A stretch of 64,000 nucleotides of DNA from Paenibacillus_E violae (GTDB taxonomy: Bacteria; Bacillota; Bacilli; Paenibacillales; NBRC-103111). Shown piece by piece: positions 1 to 8,332 of the stretch. The first letter of the stretch is position 1; each line of letters begins with the position of its first letter. A program made the translations under genes and the position numbers. The notes below the pieces were generated by a model, which saw nothing but the letters and a program-made list of their open reading frames with translations, had not been told where the DNA came from and did not search any database. Location: NCBI RefSeq assembly GCF_032461945.1, contig NZ_JAWCUD010000001.1, positions 434,001-498,000 on the forward strand, in the 5' to 3' direction.

Positions 1-1
1 C

Positions 2-637
2 GGCGTACCTGGTGTTGAGCCTGGAAAAGTAGCTGTCATCGGCGGTGGAATCGTAGGAGCAAACGCAGCGAAAATGGCGATTGGATTAGGCGCTGATGTT
101 ACGATCGTGGATCTGAATCCGGATCGTTTGCGTCAATTGGATGATCTTTTCCAAGGACGTGTGAAAACGATCATGTCTAGTCCATATAATATCGCTGAAG
201 TCGTGCGGCAAGCTGATTTGGTCGTCGGCGCTGTACTTATTCCTGGCGCTCGCGCACCACGTCTCGTGACGGAAGAGATGGTCAAAACGATGAGTCCCGG
301 CAGCGTAATTGTGGACGTTGCGATCGACCAAGGCGGTTCCATTGAGACGATAGATCGCATCACAACGCATGACCAACCGACTTACGAGAAGCATGGCGTC
401 ATTCACTACGCGGTGGCGAATATGCCTGGTGCCGTAGCTCGCACGTCGACATTGGCGCTGACGAATGTGACTACGCCTTACGGCTTGCAAATTGCCGGCA
501 AAGGGTATGTGCAAGCTGCACTGGACAATAGAGCCATTGCCAAAGGGATTAATGTTGTAGCGGGGCACGTTACTTACAAGGCTGTCGCTGAGGCGCATGG
601 CTACTCATATACGGACATTCTTTCTCTTTTAAAATAA
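2..637 (+). CDS. ald: Alanine dehydrogenase, C-terminal part (5' end outside window)
   Basis: Reading from base 2, the frame gives 211 residues and a stop. The start lies upstream of the window. It opens in the Rossmann nucleotide-binding domain: GGGIVGANAAKMA is the glycine-rich loop and the acidic residue in TIVDLN binds NAD ribose. This is followed by GAVLIPGARAPRLVTEEMV and VDVAIDQGG, which are hallmark stretches of alanine dehydrogenase. The enzyme reversibly deaminates L-alanine to pyruvate and ammonium with NAD in the cytosol. In Bacillales it supports alanine catabolism and sporulation. The gene converges on metQ and shares a bidirectional terminator with it. The family call is very secure. 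Confidence 0.95.
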   Translation, partial: GVPGVEPGKVAVIGGGIVGANAAKMAIGLGADVTIVDLNPDRLRQLDDLFQGRVKTIMSSPYNIAEVVRQADLVVGAVLIPGARAPRLVTEEMVKTMSPGSVIVDVAIDQGGSIETIDRITTHDQPTYEKHGVIHYAVANMPGAVARTSTLALTNVTTPYGLQIAGKGYVQAALDNRAIAKGINVVAGHVTYKAVAEAHGYSYTDILSLLK

Positions 638-641
638 GTAT

Positions 642-679
642 AAAAAAACCGTCAGGAAGTTCTTCCTGACGGTTTTTTT
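642..679. terminator. Bidirectional intrinsic terminator between ald and metQ
   Basis: The stem CCGTCAGGAA / TTCCTGACGG has a short loop and is flanked by an A-run on the left and a T-run on the right, so it can stop transcription from both convergent genes. The same CCGTCAGGA stem is used by the terminator near 20343. Confidence 0.9.
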
Positions 680-682
680 ATA

Positions 683-1540
683 TTAGAACGCTGGAACGAT
701 AGCGCCTTTGTATTTGTCTTCAATGAACTTTTTCGTGTCAGCGGAGTTCAATTCTTTAGCCAGTTTTTGCATAGCTTCGGAATCTTTGTTGTCCGGACGA
801 GCAACGAGAATGTTCACGTAAGGGGAGTTTTTGTCCTCGATGAACAGCGCATCTTTCGTAGGATTCAAGTTTGCTTGAAGCGCGTAGTTCGTGTTAATCA
901 GAGCCAGATCGAACTCACCGATCGTACGCGGCAGCATAGCCGGGTCAAGCTCTTTAATTTGAAGTTTTTTGCTGTTTTCGACGATGTCTTTCACAGTTCC
1001 TTTAATGCCAACGCCATCTTTCAGTTTGATCAAACCGTTTTTCTCCATCAAAGCTAGCGCACGGCCCGCATTGGACGGGTCATTCGGAATAGCGACAGTC
1101 GCGCCATCTTTCAACTCAGCAGCGGATTTCACTTTTTGAGAGTAAGCACCGAACGGCTCAATGTGCACGCCTACGACTTTTACAAGATCTTGCTTTTTAT
1201 CAGCATTGTATTGATCAAGGTAGGGTTGGTGTTGGAAAAAGTTTGCGTCCAATTGTTTTTCAAACACTTGCACATTCGGTTGTACATAATCGTTGAATTC
1301 GATGACTTCCAGGTTAACGCCTTGAGCTTTCATTTTTGCTTTGATACCGTTCAAAATTTCAGCGTGAGGAACGGAAGACGCGCCGACTTTTAAGGTTACT
1401 TCTTTGGCAGGCGTCGTAGCGGCTGGTACTCCAGAAGCAGCTGGCGCTGTGCTAGCTTGGTTCTCAGCCGGTTTTTGCCCACATGCGGCAAGTGCCAGAA
1501 TGAAGAATAGAGCAACAAGTGAAACAGAAAGCTTTTTCAT
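683..1540 (-). CDS. metQ: Methionine ABC transporter substrate-binding lipoprotein MetQ
   Basis: 285 residues. The N-terminus is a lipoprotein signal: MKK, a hydrophobic stretch, then the lipobox LAAC with Cys at about residue 20. The mature protein is of the NlpA/MetQ family (SSVPHAEILN near residue 54, FFQHQPYLDQYN near 100, LINTNYA near 214). It captures D/L-methionine outside the membrane and delivers it to MetI/MetN. It is the last gene of metN-metI-metQ, 30 bases after metI, and ends at the bidirectional terminator shared with ald. Family members can also bind other small amino acids, but the MetN partner with its C-terminal domain supports methionine. Confidence 0.94.
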   Translation of the reverse strand: MKKLSVSLVALFFILALAACGQKPAENQASTAPAASGVPAATTPAKEVTLKVGASSVPHAEILNGIKAKMKAQGVNLEVIEFNDYVQPNVQVFEKQLDANFFQHQPYLDQYNADKKQDLVKVVGVHIEPFGAYSQKVKSAAELKDGATVAIPNDPSNAGRALALMEKNGLIKLKDGVGIKGTVKDIVENSKKLQIKELDPAMLPRTIGEFDLALINTNYALQANLNPTKDALFIEDKNSPYVNILVARPDNKDSEAMQKLAKELNSADTKKFIEDKYKGAIVPAF

Positions 1541-1570
1541 GATAAAATGACCTCCAATAATCGTGATGTC

Positions 1571-2233
1571 TTATTTGCGGTTGTATTTGGCGACCATGCG
1601 ATCCCCAAGCATTTGTAAAAGCTGAACGAAAACGACAAGGATAACGACAGTGACAATCATAATATCCGTACGGAACCGCATATAGCCGTAACGGAGCGCA
1701 AGATCGCCAAGCCCGCCTCCGCCTACGACGCCTGACATGGCGGAGTAGGAGAGCAGCGCAACAGCCGTTACGGTAACGGCTGAGATCAAGCCCGAGCGCG
1801 CTTCCGGCAGCAGCACGCGCCAGACGATTTGCCATGGCGTTGCGCCCATCGACTGAGCGGCTTCAATGACGCCGCTCTCGATCTCGCGCAGCGCGGATTC
1901 AACCAGCCGCGCCAGGAAGGGCGCGGCGGCGATCACGAGAGGCGGGATCGCGCCTTTAACGCCGATCGTGGTGTGCACGAGCGCCTTCGTGATCGGAAAC
2001 ACCGAGATCATGAGAATAACGAAGGGCACGGAGCGCAGGATGTTCACGATCAAGGAGAGCACCCCATAAAGCGGCATATTTTGCAACAACTGTCCTTTGG
2101 AAGTAAGGAATAAAATAATGCCAAGGGCTAAACCAATGATGATGGTGAATAGGAGCGACCACCCCAGCATGACAAGCGTATCGCCGGTTGCTTTGGCAAT
2201 CTCAGCCCAGTTAATCTCCCAGGTCATATTCAT
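1571..2233 (-). CDS. metI: Methionine ABC transporter permease MetI
   Basis: 220 residues and about five transmembrane segments, the typical size for MetI. The EAA-type cytoplasmic loop for docking the ATPase is visible (EAAQSMGATPWQIVWRVLLP, around residues 143-162). It forms the homodimeric channel of the methionine importer. Its ATG overlaps the metN stop by four bases (ATGA), with AGGTGAT as ribosome site inside the end of metN, which indicates translational coupling. The downstream metQ follows after 30 bases. Confidence 0.94.
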   Translation of the reverse strand: MNMTWEINWAEIAKATGDTLVMLGWSLLFTIIIGLALGIILFLTSKGQLLQNMPLYGVLSLIVNILRSVPFVILMISVFPITKALVHTTIGVKGAIPPLVIAAAPFLARLVESALREIESGVIEAAQSMGATPWQIVWRVLLPEARSGLISAVTVTAVALLSYSAMSGVVGGGGLGDLALRYGYMRFRTDIMIVTVVILVVFVQLLQMLGDRMVAKYNRK

Positions 2234-3258
2234 GGGGCTATCACCTCCACATCCATTCCTTCTTGCTTCAATTTAGCAATAACAGCCTCGATTTCCTCTT
2301 GATGTGCACCGGATAATTGCACGACCAGTTGGCCGTACGGCACTCCTTTCATGGAAGAAATGGTGCCTTGTAAAATAGCGAAGGTGACATTCGTCGATTT
2401 GACGGTCTCGAAGAGAATCGGTTCATACGTCTTAGCCCCGATATACGTAATTCGAATGACGGTTCCTTGCGTATTTTCCCTGTTCAGGTTCATACCGTCT
2501 TCAGATACGCTGCTTGCGAAATCAGCTACCTGTCCAACAAAATCCTTCGTTACCGGATGCTGAGGTTGAAGGAACACATCTAGTACTTTCCCGGTTTCGA
2601 CGATCAACCCTTTCTCCATGACAGCAACGCGGTCACAAATCGCGCGAATAACCTGCATTTCATGCGTAATCAACAGGATCGTAATGCCAAGTTTCCGGTT
2701 AATATCAAGCAGCAGAGCGAGAATGGCATTCGTTGTCTGCGGATCAAGGGCAGAAGTGGCTTCGTCGCAGAGCAGAATGTCCGGATGGTTAGCTAGCGCT
2801 CTGGCAATACCGACACGCTGTTTCTGTCCACCCGAAAGCTGGTTAGGGTATTTACCGGCATGGTCCTGCAGACCCACCAATTCAAGCAGCTCTTTAATCC
2901 GTGCTTTTATTTCAGCTTGACCCATACCGGCCAGTTTCAGCGGGAAAGCGATATTATCGGCAACCGTAGAGGAGGATAGCAGATTGAAATGCTGAAAGAT
3001 CATGCCGATCTTGCGGCGCTTTACTTGCAGCAGCTTGGCATTTAAACTTGTCATGTCTTCGCCGTCGATGGTGATGCTGCCCGAAGATGGACGTTCAAGT
3101 AAATTTACGCATCGCAGCAAGGTACTTTTCCCGGCGCCGGAGTGTCCGATGATGCCGAAGATTTCTCCGCGATCGATATGTAAATGGATCTGCTGGATGG
3201 CCGGTACACGTCCCGGTATATCCTCGTACACTTTTTGTAAGTTCTCGATATGAATCAG
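2230..3258 (-). CDS. metN: Methionine ABC transporter ATP-binding protein MetN, probable CTG start
   Basis: ATPase of the methionine importer. Visible motifs are Walker A (GHSGAGKST), signature LSGGQKQR, Walker B LLCDEATSALD and the H-loop THEM. After about residue 250 comes the C-terminal NIL/ACT-like domain (ITYIGAKTYEP onward) that gives methionine trans-inhibition in the family. The first ordinary start codon in frame (GTG, 3231) would cut off the first beta-strand and has no ribosome site. A perfect AGGAGG at 3267-3272 lies 8 bases before CTG at 3256-3258, and a TAG stop lies just upstream in frame. The CTG start gives 342 residues, the usual MetN length. ATC (5 bases away) or ATT (11 bases away) are alternatives. 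Confidence 0.9.
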   Translation of the reverse strand: MIHIENLQKVYEDIPGRVPAIQQIHLHIDRGEIFGIIGHSGAGKSTLLRCVNLLERPSSGSITIDGEDMTSLNAKLLQVKRRKIGMIFQHFNLLSSSTVADNIAFPLKLAGMGQAEIKARIKELLELVGLQDHAGKYPNQLSGGQKQRVGIARALANHPDILLCDEATSALDPQTTNAILALLLDINRKLGITILLITHEMQVIRAICDRVAVMEKGLIVETGKVLDVFLQPQHPVTKDFVGQVADFASSVSEDGMNLNRENTQGTVIRITYIGAKTYEPILFETVKSTNVTFAILQGTISSMKGVPYGQLVVQLSGAHQEEIEAVIAKLKQEGMDVEVIAP

Positions 3259-3384
3259 GATGAATACCTCCTATCCCAAGCAAATAATGATGACTATATA
3301 TTTTGACCAACGGTAGATCATTTTATAAGAAATTGTAAAGGGAAGCAACAGCCAAAATATGAAAAATGAATGTTCCAACACGCA

Positions 3385-3411
3385 TTGACGATGCATATGT
3401 TTGCATATAAA
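3385..3411 (+). promoter_or_regulatory. Candidate sigma-A promoter for the 3493 gene
   Basis: TTGACG (3385-3390) and TATAAA (3406-3411) are separated by 15 bases, which is shorter than ideal. It is the best promoter I see ahead of the 3493-6141 gene pair. Confidence 0.45.
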
Positions 3412-3416
3412 CTTAA

Positions 3417-3431
3417 GTTAAACGTTTCAAC
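3417..3431. promoter_or_regulatory. Palindromic operator-like site
   Basis: GTTAAACGTTTCAAC is nearly symmetric around a central CG and lies just after the candidate -10 box. The form resembles LacI/GalR-family operators. It matches the CcpA cre consensus poorly. No regulator gene of that family is in the window. Confidence 0.4.
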
Positions 3432-3435
3432 TAAA

Positions 3436-3474
3436 AAAGATAACGCTTTATTATACAAATAAAACGTTATCTTT
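3436..3474. repeat. 39-base inverted repeat in the 5' leader of the 3493 gene
   Basis: AAAGATAACG (3436-3445) pairs perfectly with CGTTATCTTT (3465-3474). A further TTTA/TAAA pairing sits inside around an AT loop. Toward the plus side it is followed immediately by the ribosome site GAAGGA (3478-3483), not by a T-run. Toward the minus side a T-run follows. It could be a regulatory hairpin at the ribosome site, a protein-binding dyad, or a terminator for antisense transcripts. Confidence 0.6.
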
Positions 3475-3492
3475 GATGAAGGACGCAAGGGG

Positions 3493-5163
3493 ATGACAAA
3501 TTTGACGAATTTGCAACAAAGACAAAACGAAATCAAATCAAAGGTAGCCGCAGCGGCCTATCAACTGCCAATACTAGAAAGCGGCTTCTTATTTCTTCAA
3601 GATGTTCGAGATAATTTCTATTATGCTTCTTATTTATTTGCCGCTTCGCAAGAGCAAGAAATGGAATTTACCGGTGACCGCCAATTGGCAAAAAGCAAAG
3701 CGGAAACCATTCTCCAACGTTTACTTGAACTACAGGATCAGGATGCGCAAAGCCCAACTTACGGACATTGGCCGTTAAATTTAAAACCAACGCCGCAGGA
3801 AGCTTCTAAAAACACACTCCCCGTGGAATTGATGGGAAGTTTAATGGTTTATTTTTATGATCGATACTCAGCCGTGCTTAGCGAGCCTTTACGCAGCTCA
3901 TTTGAGGAAACGCTTCAACATATTTATAAGAGCAATTTTTACCGAAAAAAGGTTGAGCATTACAACCATCACGAAGCCAAATACACGGCTGCCAAACTCA
4001 TTTTTGGGCAGCACTTTGAAGATAAAGAATTGTTGGAGGATGGTATTGCAAGCTTACGCCTTACACTAGATCGAATTACCTCAATCGGGATGTCCGAGTA
4101 CGGAGGGCTGCCGTGGTTCTGGCATTGGGTGCAGGCATTTACGTGCGCATGGCAGCTAATGAAGGATCAAGCGCTGAAAGGGCAGCTCGCTCAAATGCTG
4201 GATTATTTGTGGCGTATCCGCTCGACGTATTATTTGAGAGGGGCATGGGTAGGACCTCATTCCAGAATTTGGCCGCATGATATGCCTAGGGATACGAATG
4301 TCCTGCATGATTATGTGCAGTATGGGGATTTTACGCTCCCTGAGGAAATGCCTCGAACCGAATTTGCAGGTTTCCTTGCGTATGAAGCTCCAGCGGATGC
4401 TCGTGAACTCGCCTTGCATCGCAAGGCTCCAGTTGAAGTGAAATTCCAAATTCCCAAGCAGGCGGGAACAGCAGCTAATGATGAGGATGTGCTTCATAGC
4501 TATGTATATATCACAGAAAGTTTCGCGGTAGGCGGTATCTACGAGCGCATGCTCGAGTTTGACAATGAGCAGCATCGCTGGGATATTTCGCTTCCCTTGG
4601 ATGCTGTGACAGGCGTCAATCATGCTTATTTTTTCCATCCAGCTCCTGGAAATAAAGAAGGAGATTTGCGGCATCAGAGCGAATTTTCAGAAGTGTTTTT
4701 TCACCGGAATACCGTCATTGCTGATTATCAAATTCCCGAAAGCCAGCAAGATCAGATTATTGGCTGTTTGCCGGCAGGAGAATGGGTGGAAGATGAGCAT
4801 GCTTTGTTCGGCTTTTGTGGACATGCATACATGGCTGTCTATATTCAGCAGTCGTATCAGAGGGAAGTGCTTGCCGACCGTTCTATCATTACGAGCAGCG
4901 GCCGCAAAAATGCCGTTGTGATTGAATGCATCGACAAAAAGGATGCGCTGAAAAAGGGGATTGAGGGCGTACGTCAATTCGCAAGCGCTATGAAACATAG
5001 GCATCCGGAGCACGTTCAGTCCGATGAGGGCGGAGCCGTATTGACTTACACAACGCTGAATGATGAGGTACTTGTTTTCAAAAGCGACCCTGACCGCGAA
5101 CTGGGCAGATGGGTTAATGGTCAAGCTGTTCATTTCGCTGCGTACAAGGCCCCTTTAAAATAA
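3493..5163 (+). CDS. Uncharacterised protein, possibly a toroid-fold glycan-active enzyme
   Basis: 556 residues without a signal peptide or membrane segment. The first ~270 residues are helical and rich in aromatic pairs (YGHWPLN, GLPWFWHWVQAF, WVGPHSRIWPHDMPRDTN). The rest looks beta-rich. This layout recalls (alpha/alpha)-toroid plus beta-sandwich polysaccharide lyases and hydrolases, but I do not recognise the family and no catalytic residue can be named. The ATG at 3493 has GAAGGA nine bases upstream. A TTG at 3502 is a less likely alternative. An acetyl esterase starts 18 bases downstream, so the pair is probably one operon acting on an acetylated sugar substrate (inference). Confidence 0.75.
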   Translation: MTNLTNLQQRQNEIKSKVAAAAYQLPILESGFLFLQDVRDNFYYASYLFAASQEQEMEFTGDRQLAKSKAETILQRLLELQDQDAQSPTYGHWPLNLKPTPQEASKNTLPVELMGSLMVYFYDRYSAVLSEPLRSSFEETLQHIYKSNFYRKKVEHYNHHEAKYTAAKLIFGQHFEDKELLEDGIASLRLTLDRITSIGMSEYGGLPWFWHWVQAFTCAWQLMKDQALKGQLAQMLDYLWRIRSTYYLRGAWVGPHSRIWPHDMPRDTNVLHDYVQYGDFTLPEEMPRTEFAGFLAYEAPADARELALHRKAPVEVKFQIPKQAGTAANDEDVLHSYVYITESFAVGGIYERMLEFDNEQHRWDISLPLDAVTGVNHAYFFHPAPGNKEGDLRHQSEFSEVFFHRNTVIADYQIPESQQDQIIGCLPAGEWVEDEHALFGFCGHAYMAVYIQQSYQREVLADRSIITSSGRKNAVVIECIDKKDALKKGIEGVRQFASAMKHRHPEHVQSDEGGAVLTYTTLNDEVLVFKSDPDRELGRWVNGQAVHFAAYKAPLK

Positions 5164-5181
5164 AAGAAAAGAGGAGTTATC

Positions 5182-6141
5182 ATGCCATTAGTGGATATGC
5201 CGTTAGAGAAGTTGCTCGCTTATGAGGGACGCAATCCCCGACCTGCCGATTTCGATGCTTATTGGGAGCGGGCCATTGCCGAAATGAAAGCCGTTGATCC
5301 ACAAATCGAGATGCGTCCTAGCGAGTTTCAAGTTCCTTTCGCTGAATGCTTCGATCTTTATTTCACAGGCGTGAAGGGCGCACGTATCTATGCCAAATAT
5401 ATTCGCCCTAAGCACTCATCCACTCCTCATCCAGCTATCGTACAATTTCATGGTTATTCGGGTAATTCCGGCGATTGGTCGGATAAAGTTCAGTATGCCG
5501 CTTTAGGGTACTCGTTTTTCTCCATGGATTGCCGTGGGCAAGGCGGCTTGTCCGAAGATGTAGGAGGCATGAAAGGAACTACGCTCAGAGGTCATATCGT
5601 GCGCGGATTGGACGATCATCCTGATCAATTATTATTCAGGGATATTTTCCTTGATACAGCGCAGCTGGCTGGTATTGCGATGAGTATGCCGGAAGTGGAT
5701 GAAAAGCGTGTAGGAGCGATGGGAGGCTCCCAAGGCGGAGCTTTGACGATTGCATGCGCCGCGTTGGAGCCGCGTATTAAGCGATTGGCGCCGGTTTACC
5801 CGTTCCTTAGCGACTATAAGCGCGTATGGGAAATGGATTTGGCGAAGGATGCCTATCAGGAGCTGAAGGACTTTTTCCGCCGTCATGACCCGCAGCATAA
5901 ACGTGAAGAGGAAGTTTTCACCAAATTAGGCTACATCGATATTCAAAATCTAGCCGGGCGAATTCAAGGAGAAGTCATGATGGCTGTTGGGTTAGCCGAC
6001 ACAGTATGTCCGCCTTCAACGCAATTTGCCGCTTACAACAAAATCAAATCGCCTAAAAGCTACGAGCTGTATCCGGATTTCGGACATGAAGGTCTTCCCG
6101 GCTTTAATGATAAGACGCTCCAGTTCATGCTGGGCTTATAA
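5182..6141 (+). CDS. CE7 family acetyl esterase (acetylxylan esterase / cephalosporin-C deacetylase)
   Basis: 319 residues, an alpha/beta hydrolase of standard length for carbohydrate esterase family 7. HGYSGNSGDW supplies the oxyanion region and DCRGQGG is the family signature. The nucleophile elbow GGSQGG places Ser183, with Asp273 (GLADTVCPP) and His302 (DFGHEG) completing the triad. No signal peptide is present, so it should be cytosolic and remove acetyl groups from imported oligosaccharides. The ribosome site AGAGGAG precedes ATG. It follows the 3493 gene by 18 bases and ends at a strong terminator. Confidence 0.92.
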   Translation: MPLVDMPLEKLLAYEGRNPRPADFDAYWERAIAEMKAVDPQIEMRPSEFQVPFAECFDLYFTGVKGARIYAKYIRPKHSSTPHPAIVQFHGYSGNSGDWSDKVQYAALGYSFFSMDCRGQGGLSEDVGGMKGTTLRGHIVRGLDDHPDQLLFRDIFLDTAQLAGIAMSMPEVDEKRVGAMGGSQGGALTIACAALEPRIKRLAPVYPFLSDYKRVWEMDLAKDAYQELKDFFRRHDPQHKREEEVFTKLGYIDIQNLAGRIQGEVMMAVGLADTVCPPSTQFAAYNKIKSPKSYELYPDFGHEGLPGFNDKTLQFMLGL

Positions 6142-6144
6142 TGC

Positions 6145-6186
6145 AAAAAATGACTCTCTCATCGATCGGATGGGAAGTCATTTTTT
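6145..6186. terminator. Bidirectional terminator
   Basis: AAAAAATGACT / AGTCATTTTTT forms the stem around an imperfect inner pairing. It serves the CE7 esterase and the convergent small gene at 6195. Confidence 0.85.
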
Positions 6187-6194
6187 CATGTCTA

Positions 6195-6398
6195 TTACGA
6201 TTTGAAATGGACAACCGCACTGTAGAGCATTTTACCTGCATTGGGGTCGAATGTGGTGTGGTGTTGAACGGCATAGACACTCAGTAAGAGCGCTTTGTTA
6301 TTATCTACTTGTTCGTTGATTTGCTTCTCAAGCGTTCGCAAGTCATAGGCTTGAAAGAACTCAATTTTATTGTCAATTCGGTCTAATATAAAATCCAT
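6195..6398 (-). CDS. DUF2536 (YrzA-like) small protein
   Basis: 67 residues, starting MDFILDRIDNKIEFFQAYDL and ending AVVHFKS. From memory this resembles Bacillus YrzA (DUF2536) in size and sequence. The function of the family is unknown. A longer frame starting at 6422 exists, but AGGAGG nine bases before the ATG at 6398 decides the start and gives the family length. It is a single-gene unit with its own promoter (TTGACG and TCTAAT) and a terminator shared with the convergent esterase. Confidence 0.82.
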   Translation of the reverse strand: MDFILDRIDNKIEFFQAYDLRTLEKQINEQVDNNKALLLSVYAVQHHTTFDPNAGKMLYSAVVHFKS

Positions 6399-6430
6399 CT
6401 CCGTAATCCTCCTAGGCAACATATGTGAAT

Positions 6431-6459
6431 ATTAGATGACTTCTCTATTATAACGTCAA
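6431..6459 (-). promoter_or_regulatory. Sigma-A promoter of the DUF2536 gene
   Basis: Read on the minus strand, TTGACG (6459-6454) and TCTAAT (6436-6431) are separated by exactly 17 bases. The AGGAGG ribosome site follows about 20 bases after the -10 box. Confidence 0.7.
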
Positions 6460-6580
6460 TATCTGATATAGGAAGTGGCTTTGAATAGGCGTATACTGTA
6501 GGGGGACGCCTAGCAAGATACAAATGTTCCTTCGGAATACTTATTATTCCAGACAACAAGTATTAGGAAGTGATGTCGTT

Positions 6581-8332
6581 TTGAAGTCAACTAGGTTATT
6601 ATTTGATTTCCTGAAACTGAAATGGCCGTTGTACATCGTAGCCGCATTGTCAATCTCTGTAGGCAACATTGTATATTCGTATTACCCTAAGCAGCTAGGC
6701 GCATTTACGGATCAGCTAAAGGTTGGGGGCTTGAGTAGAGATTTAATTGTGACCTACAGCGTGCAGCTCCTGATGATTGGTATTACATTCGGTGTTTTAA
6801 CAGCAATTGGACAGTATTTGATTATGCGAAACGGAAGACGATTCGAGTTCGTCGCCAGAAACCGATTGTTTGATCATTTTACACAGCTGGGGGCTACTTT
6901 TTACTCCAAAAATGGCGTCGGCAAGCTGCTGAGTTATGTGATGAACGATGTGACAGTCATCCGGGAATCGATCTCCATGGGAATCAACCAGATTGTGAAC
7001 TCGGCGATTTTAATTATTGCTGTTGTAGTGACCATGCTCTTCAGTTCAATTCCTTTGTATTTAATTCTTGTAAGTATTTTGCCTTTATTGCTTATCCCGA
7101 TTCTAAGTGTGAAATTTCAACCTATTATCAAAAATCGTTCCTTACAGGTTCAAGAGGCTTTAGGCAAAATGACCGAGTCAGCCGAAGAGCAGTTTGGCGG
7201 AATCCGTGTTACGAAAAAGTTCGCGGTCGAACCGATCATGATTGGCAGGTTCAGTGCAACGGTAGACCGGATTCGCGACAACCAACTGAGACTGGTTCGT
7301 CTGTCTTCCCTATTTGAAGCATTAATTCCGTTTCTGGGCGCAATATCGCTTATTATCGCGATTGCATTTGGGGGCTATTTGACGATTCATGGTCGGATTA
7401 CGATTGGGAATTTCGTTGAACTAACGCTATACATACGGATGATGGTCAACCCGCTTCAGCAGATCGGACGTGTTATTAATGCCATGCAGCGGTCCAAAGC
7501 ATCGCTTGAGCGGATCAATGAGCTGCTTGATTTGAAATCGGAAGTTGTGGAGTCAGAGTTGGCACAACCCTCTCACCTCGATCAAGAGGGGATTCGGATT
7601 GAGCATTTGTCCTTCGCTTATCCCGATGATGAGGATGAAGTGCTCCATGATATTTCCCTGACTATTGAGCCGGGTAAATCGATTGGCATTATCGGTAAAA
7701 CAGGAAGCGGCAAATCCACGCTGGTGAAGCTGATGCTGCGGATTTATGATCCTCCTGAGGGGACCGTTTGGATCGGGGATACCGACATTCGGGATGTAAC
7801 CTTGGAAAGCTTGCGCAATCAAATCGCCTATGTGCCTCAAGAGGGCTTTCTGTTTAGCACAACCATCCGGGACAACATCGCTTTTTACAAACGGGAATTA
7901 CCGCTTGAGCACGTAGAACGCGCCGCCAAAAATGCGCAAATCCTGAACAGCATTATCTCCTTTCCCGAGAAGTTTGAGACGAAGCTGGGGGAACGCGGGG
8001 TGACTTTGTCAGGTGGCCAGCGCCAACGAACGAGCCTTGCCAGAGGCATCATCAAGGACTCGCCGCTCATGATTCTGGATGACAGCGTTAGCGCAGTGGA
8101 TTCTGTAACAGAGAAGCATATCATCGACACGATCCGTAAAGAACGTTCCAACAAAACGACGATTTGGATTGCTCACCGGATATCGGCATTAAAGCATACG
8201 GATGAGATCATTGTGCTTCACGAAGGTCGAATTGTTCAGCGCGGCACACATCAAGAACTTATTGCGCAGGAAGGCTTGTACGCCGAGCTTCATGCGATAC
8301 AGGAAGGGGGCAGCCACGATGTCGCGGAGTAA
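6581..8332 (+). CDS. Heterodimeric ABC exporter subunit with degenerate catalytic site (BmrC/YheI-like)
   Basis: About 583 residues: six membrane helices (residues ~1-310) fused to an ATPase domain. Walker A is GKTGSGKST (about residue 372) and the signature is LSGGQRQR (about 476). Walker B reads MILDDS, where the usual catalytic Glu is Asp. In the BmrC/BmrD type of exporter this marks the degenerate-site subunit, so the gene pairs with the next one. An ATG at 6524 has no ribosome site, while AGGAAG lies ten bases before a TTG at 6581, which I prefer. The stop overlaps the partner gene by 14 bases. The likely role is drug or lipid-type efflux. The substrate is unknown. Confidence 0.9.
   Translation: MKSTRLLFDFLKLKWPLYIVAALSISVGNIVYSYYPKQLGAFTDQLKVGGLSRDLIVTYSVQLLMIGITFGVLTAIGQYLIMRNGRRFEFVARNRLFDHFTQLGATFYSKNGVGKLLSYVMNDVTVIRESISMGINQIVNSAILIIAVVVTMLFSSIPLYLILVSILPLLLIPILSVKFQPIIKNRSLQVQEALGKMTESAEEQFGGIRVTKKFAVEPIMIGRFSATVDRIRDNQLRLVRLSSLFEALIPFLGAISLIIAIAFGGYLTIHGRITIGNFVELTLYIRMMVNPLQQIGRVINAMQRSKASLERINELLDLKSEVVESELAQPSHLDQEGIRIEHLSFAYPDDEDEVLHDISLTIEPGKSIGIIGKTGSGKSTLVKLMLRIYDPPEGTVWIGDTDIRDVTLESLRNQIAYVPQEGFLFSTTIRDNIAFYKRELPLEHVERAAKNAQILNSIISFPEKFETKLGERGVTLSGGQRQRTSLARGIIKDSPLMILDDSVSAVDSVTEKHIIDTIRKERSNKTTIWIAHRISALKHTDEIIVLHEGRIVQRGTHQELIAQEGLYAELHAIQEGGSHDVAE

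Noticed and set aside
1464..1835. Arg/Ala-rich frame on the minus strand across the metI/metQ junction
   Set aside because: It is a shadow frame of two well-supported genes.
3417..3431. CcpA cre site upstream of the 3493 gene
   Set aside because: The palindrome shares the central CG but mismatches the essential TG and CA ends.
3276..3492. SAM (S-box) riboswitch before metNIQ
   Set aside because: This is expected for the pathway, but the 220-base gap has none of the S-box core sequences and the leader before AGGAGG is short.
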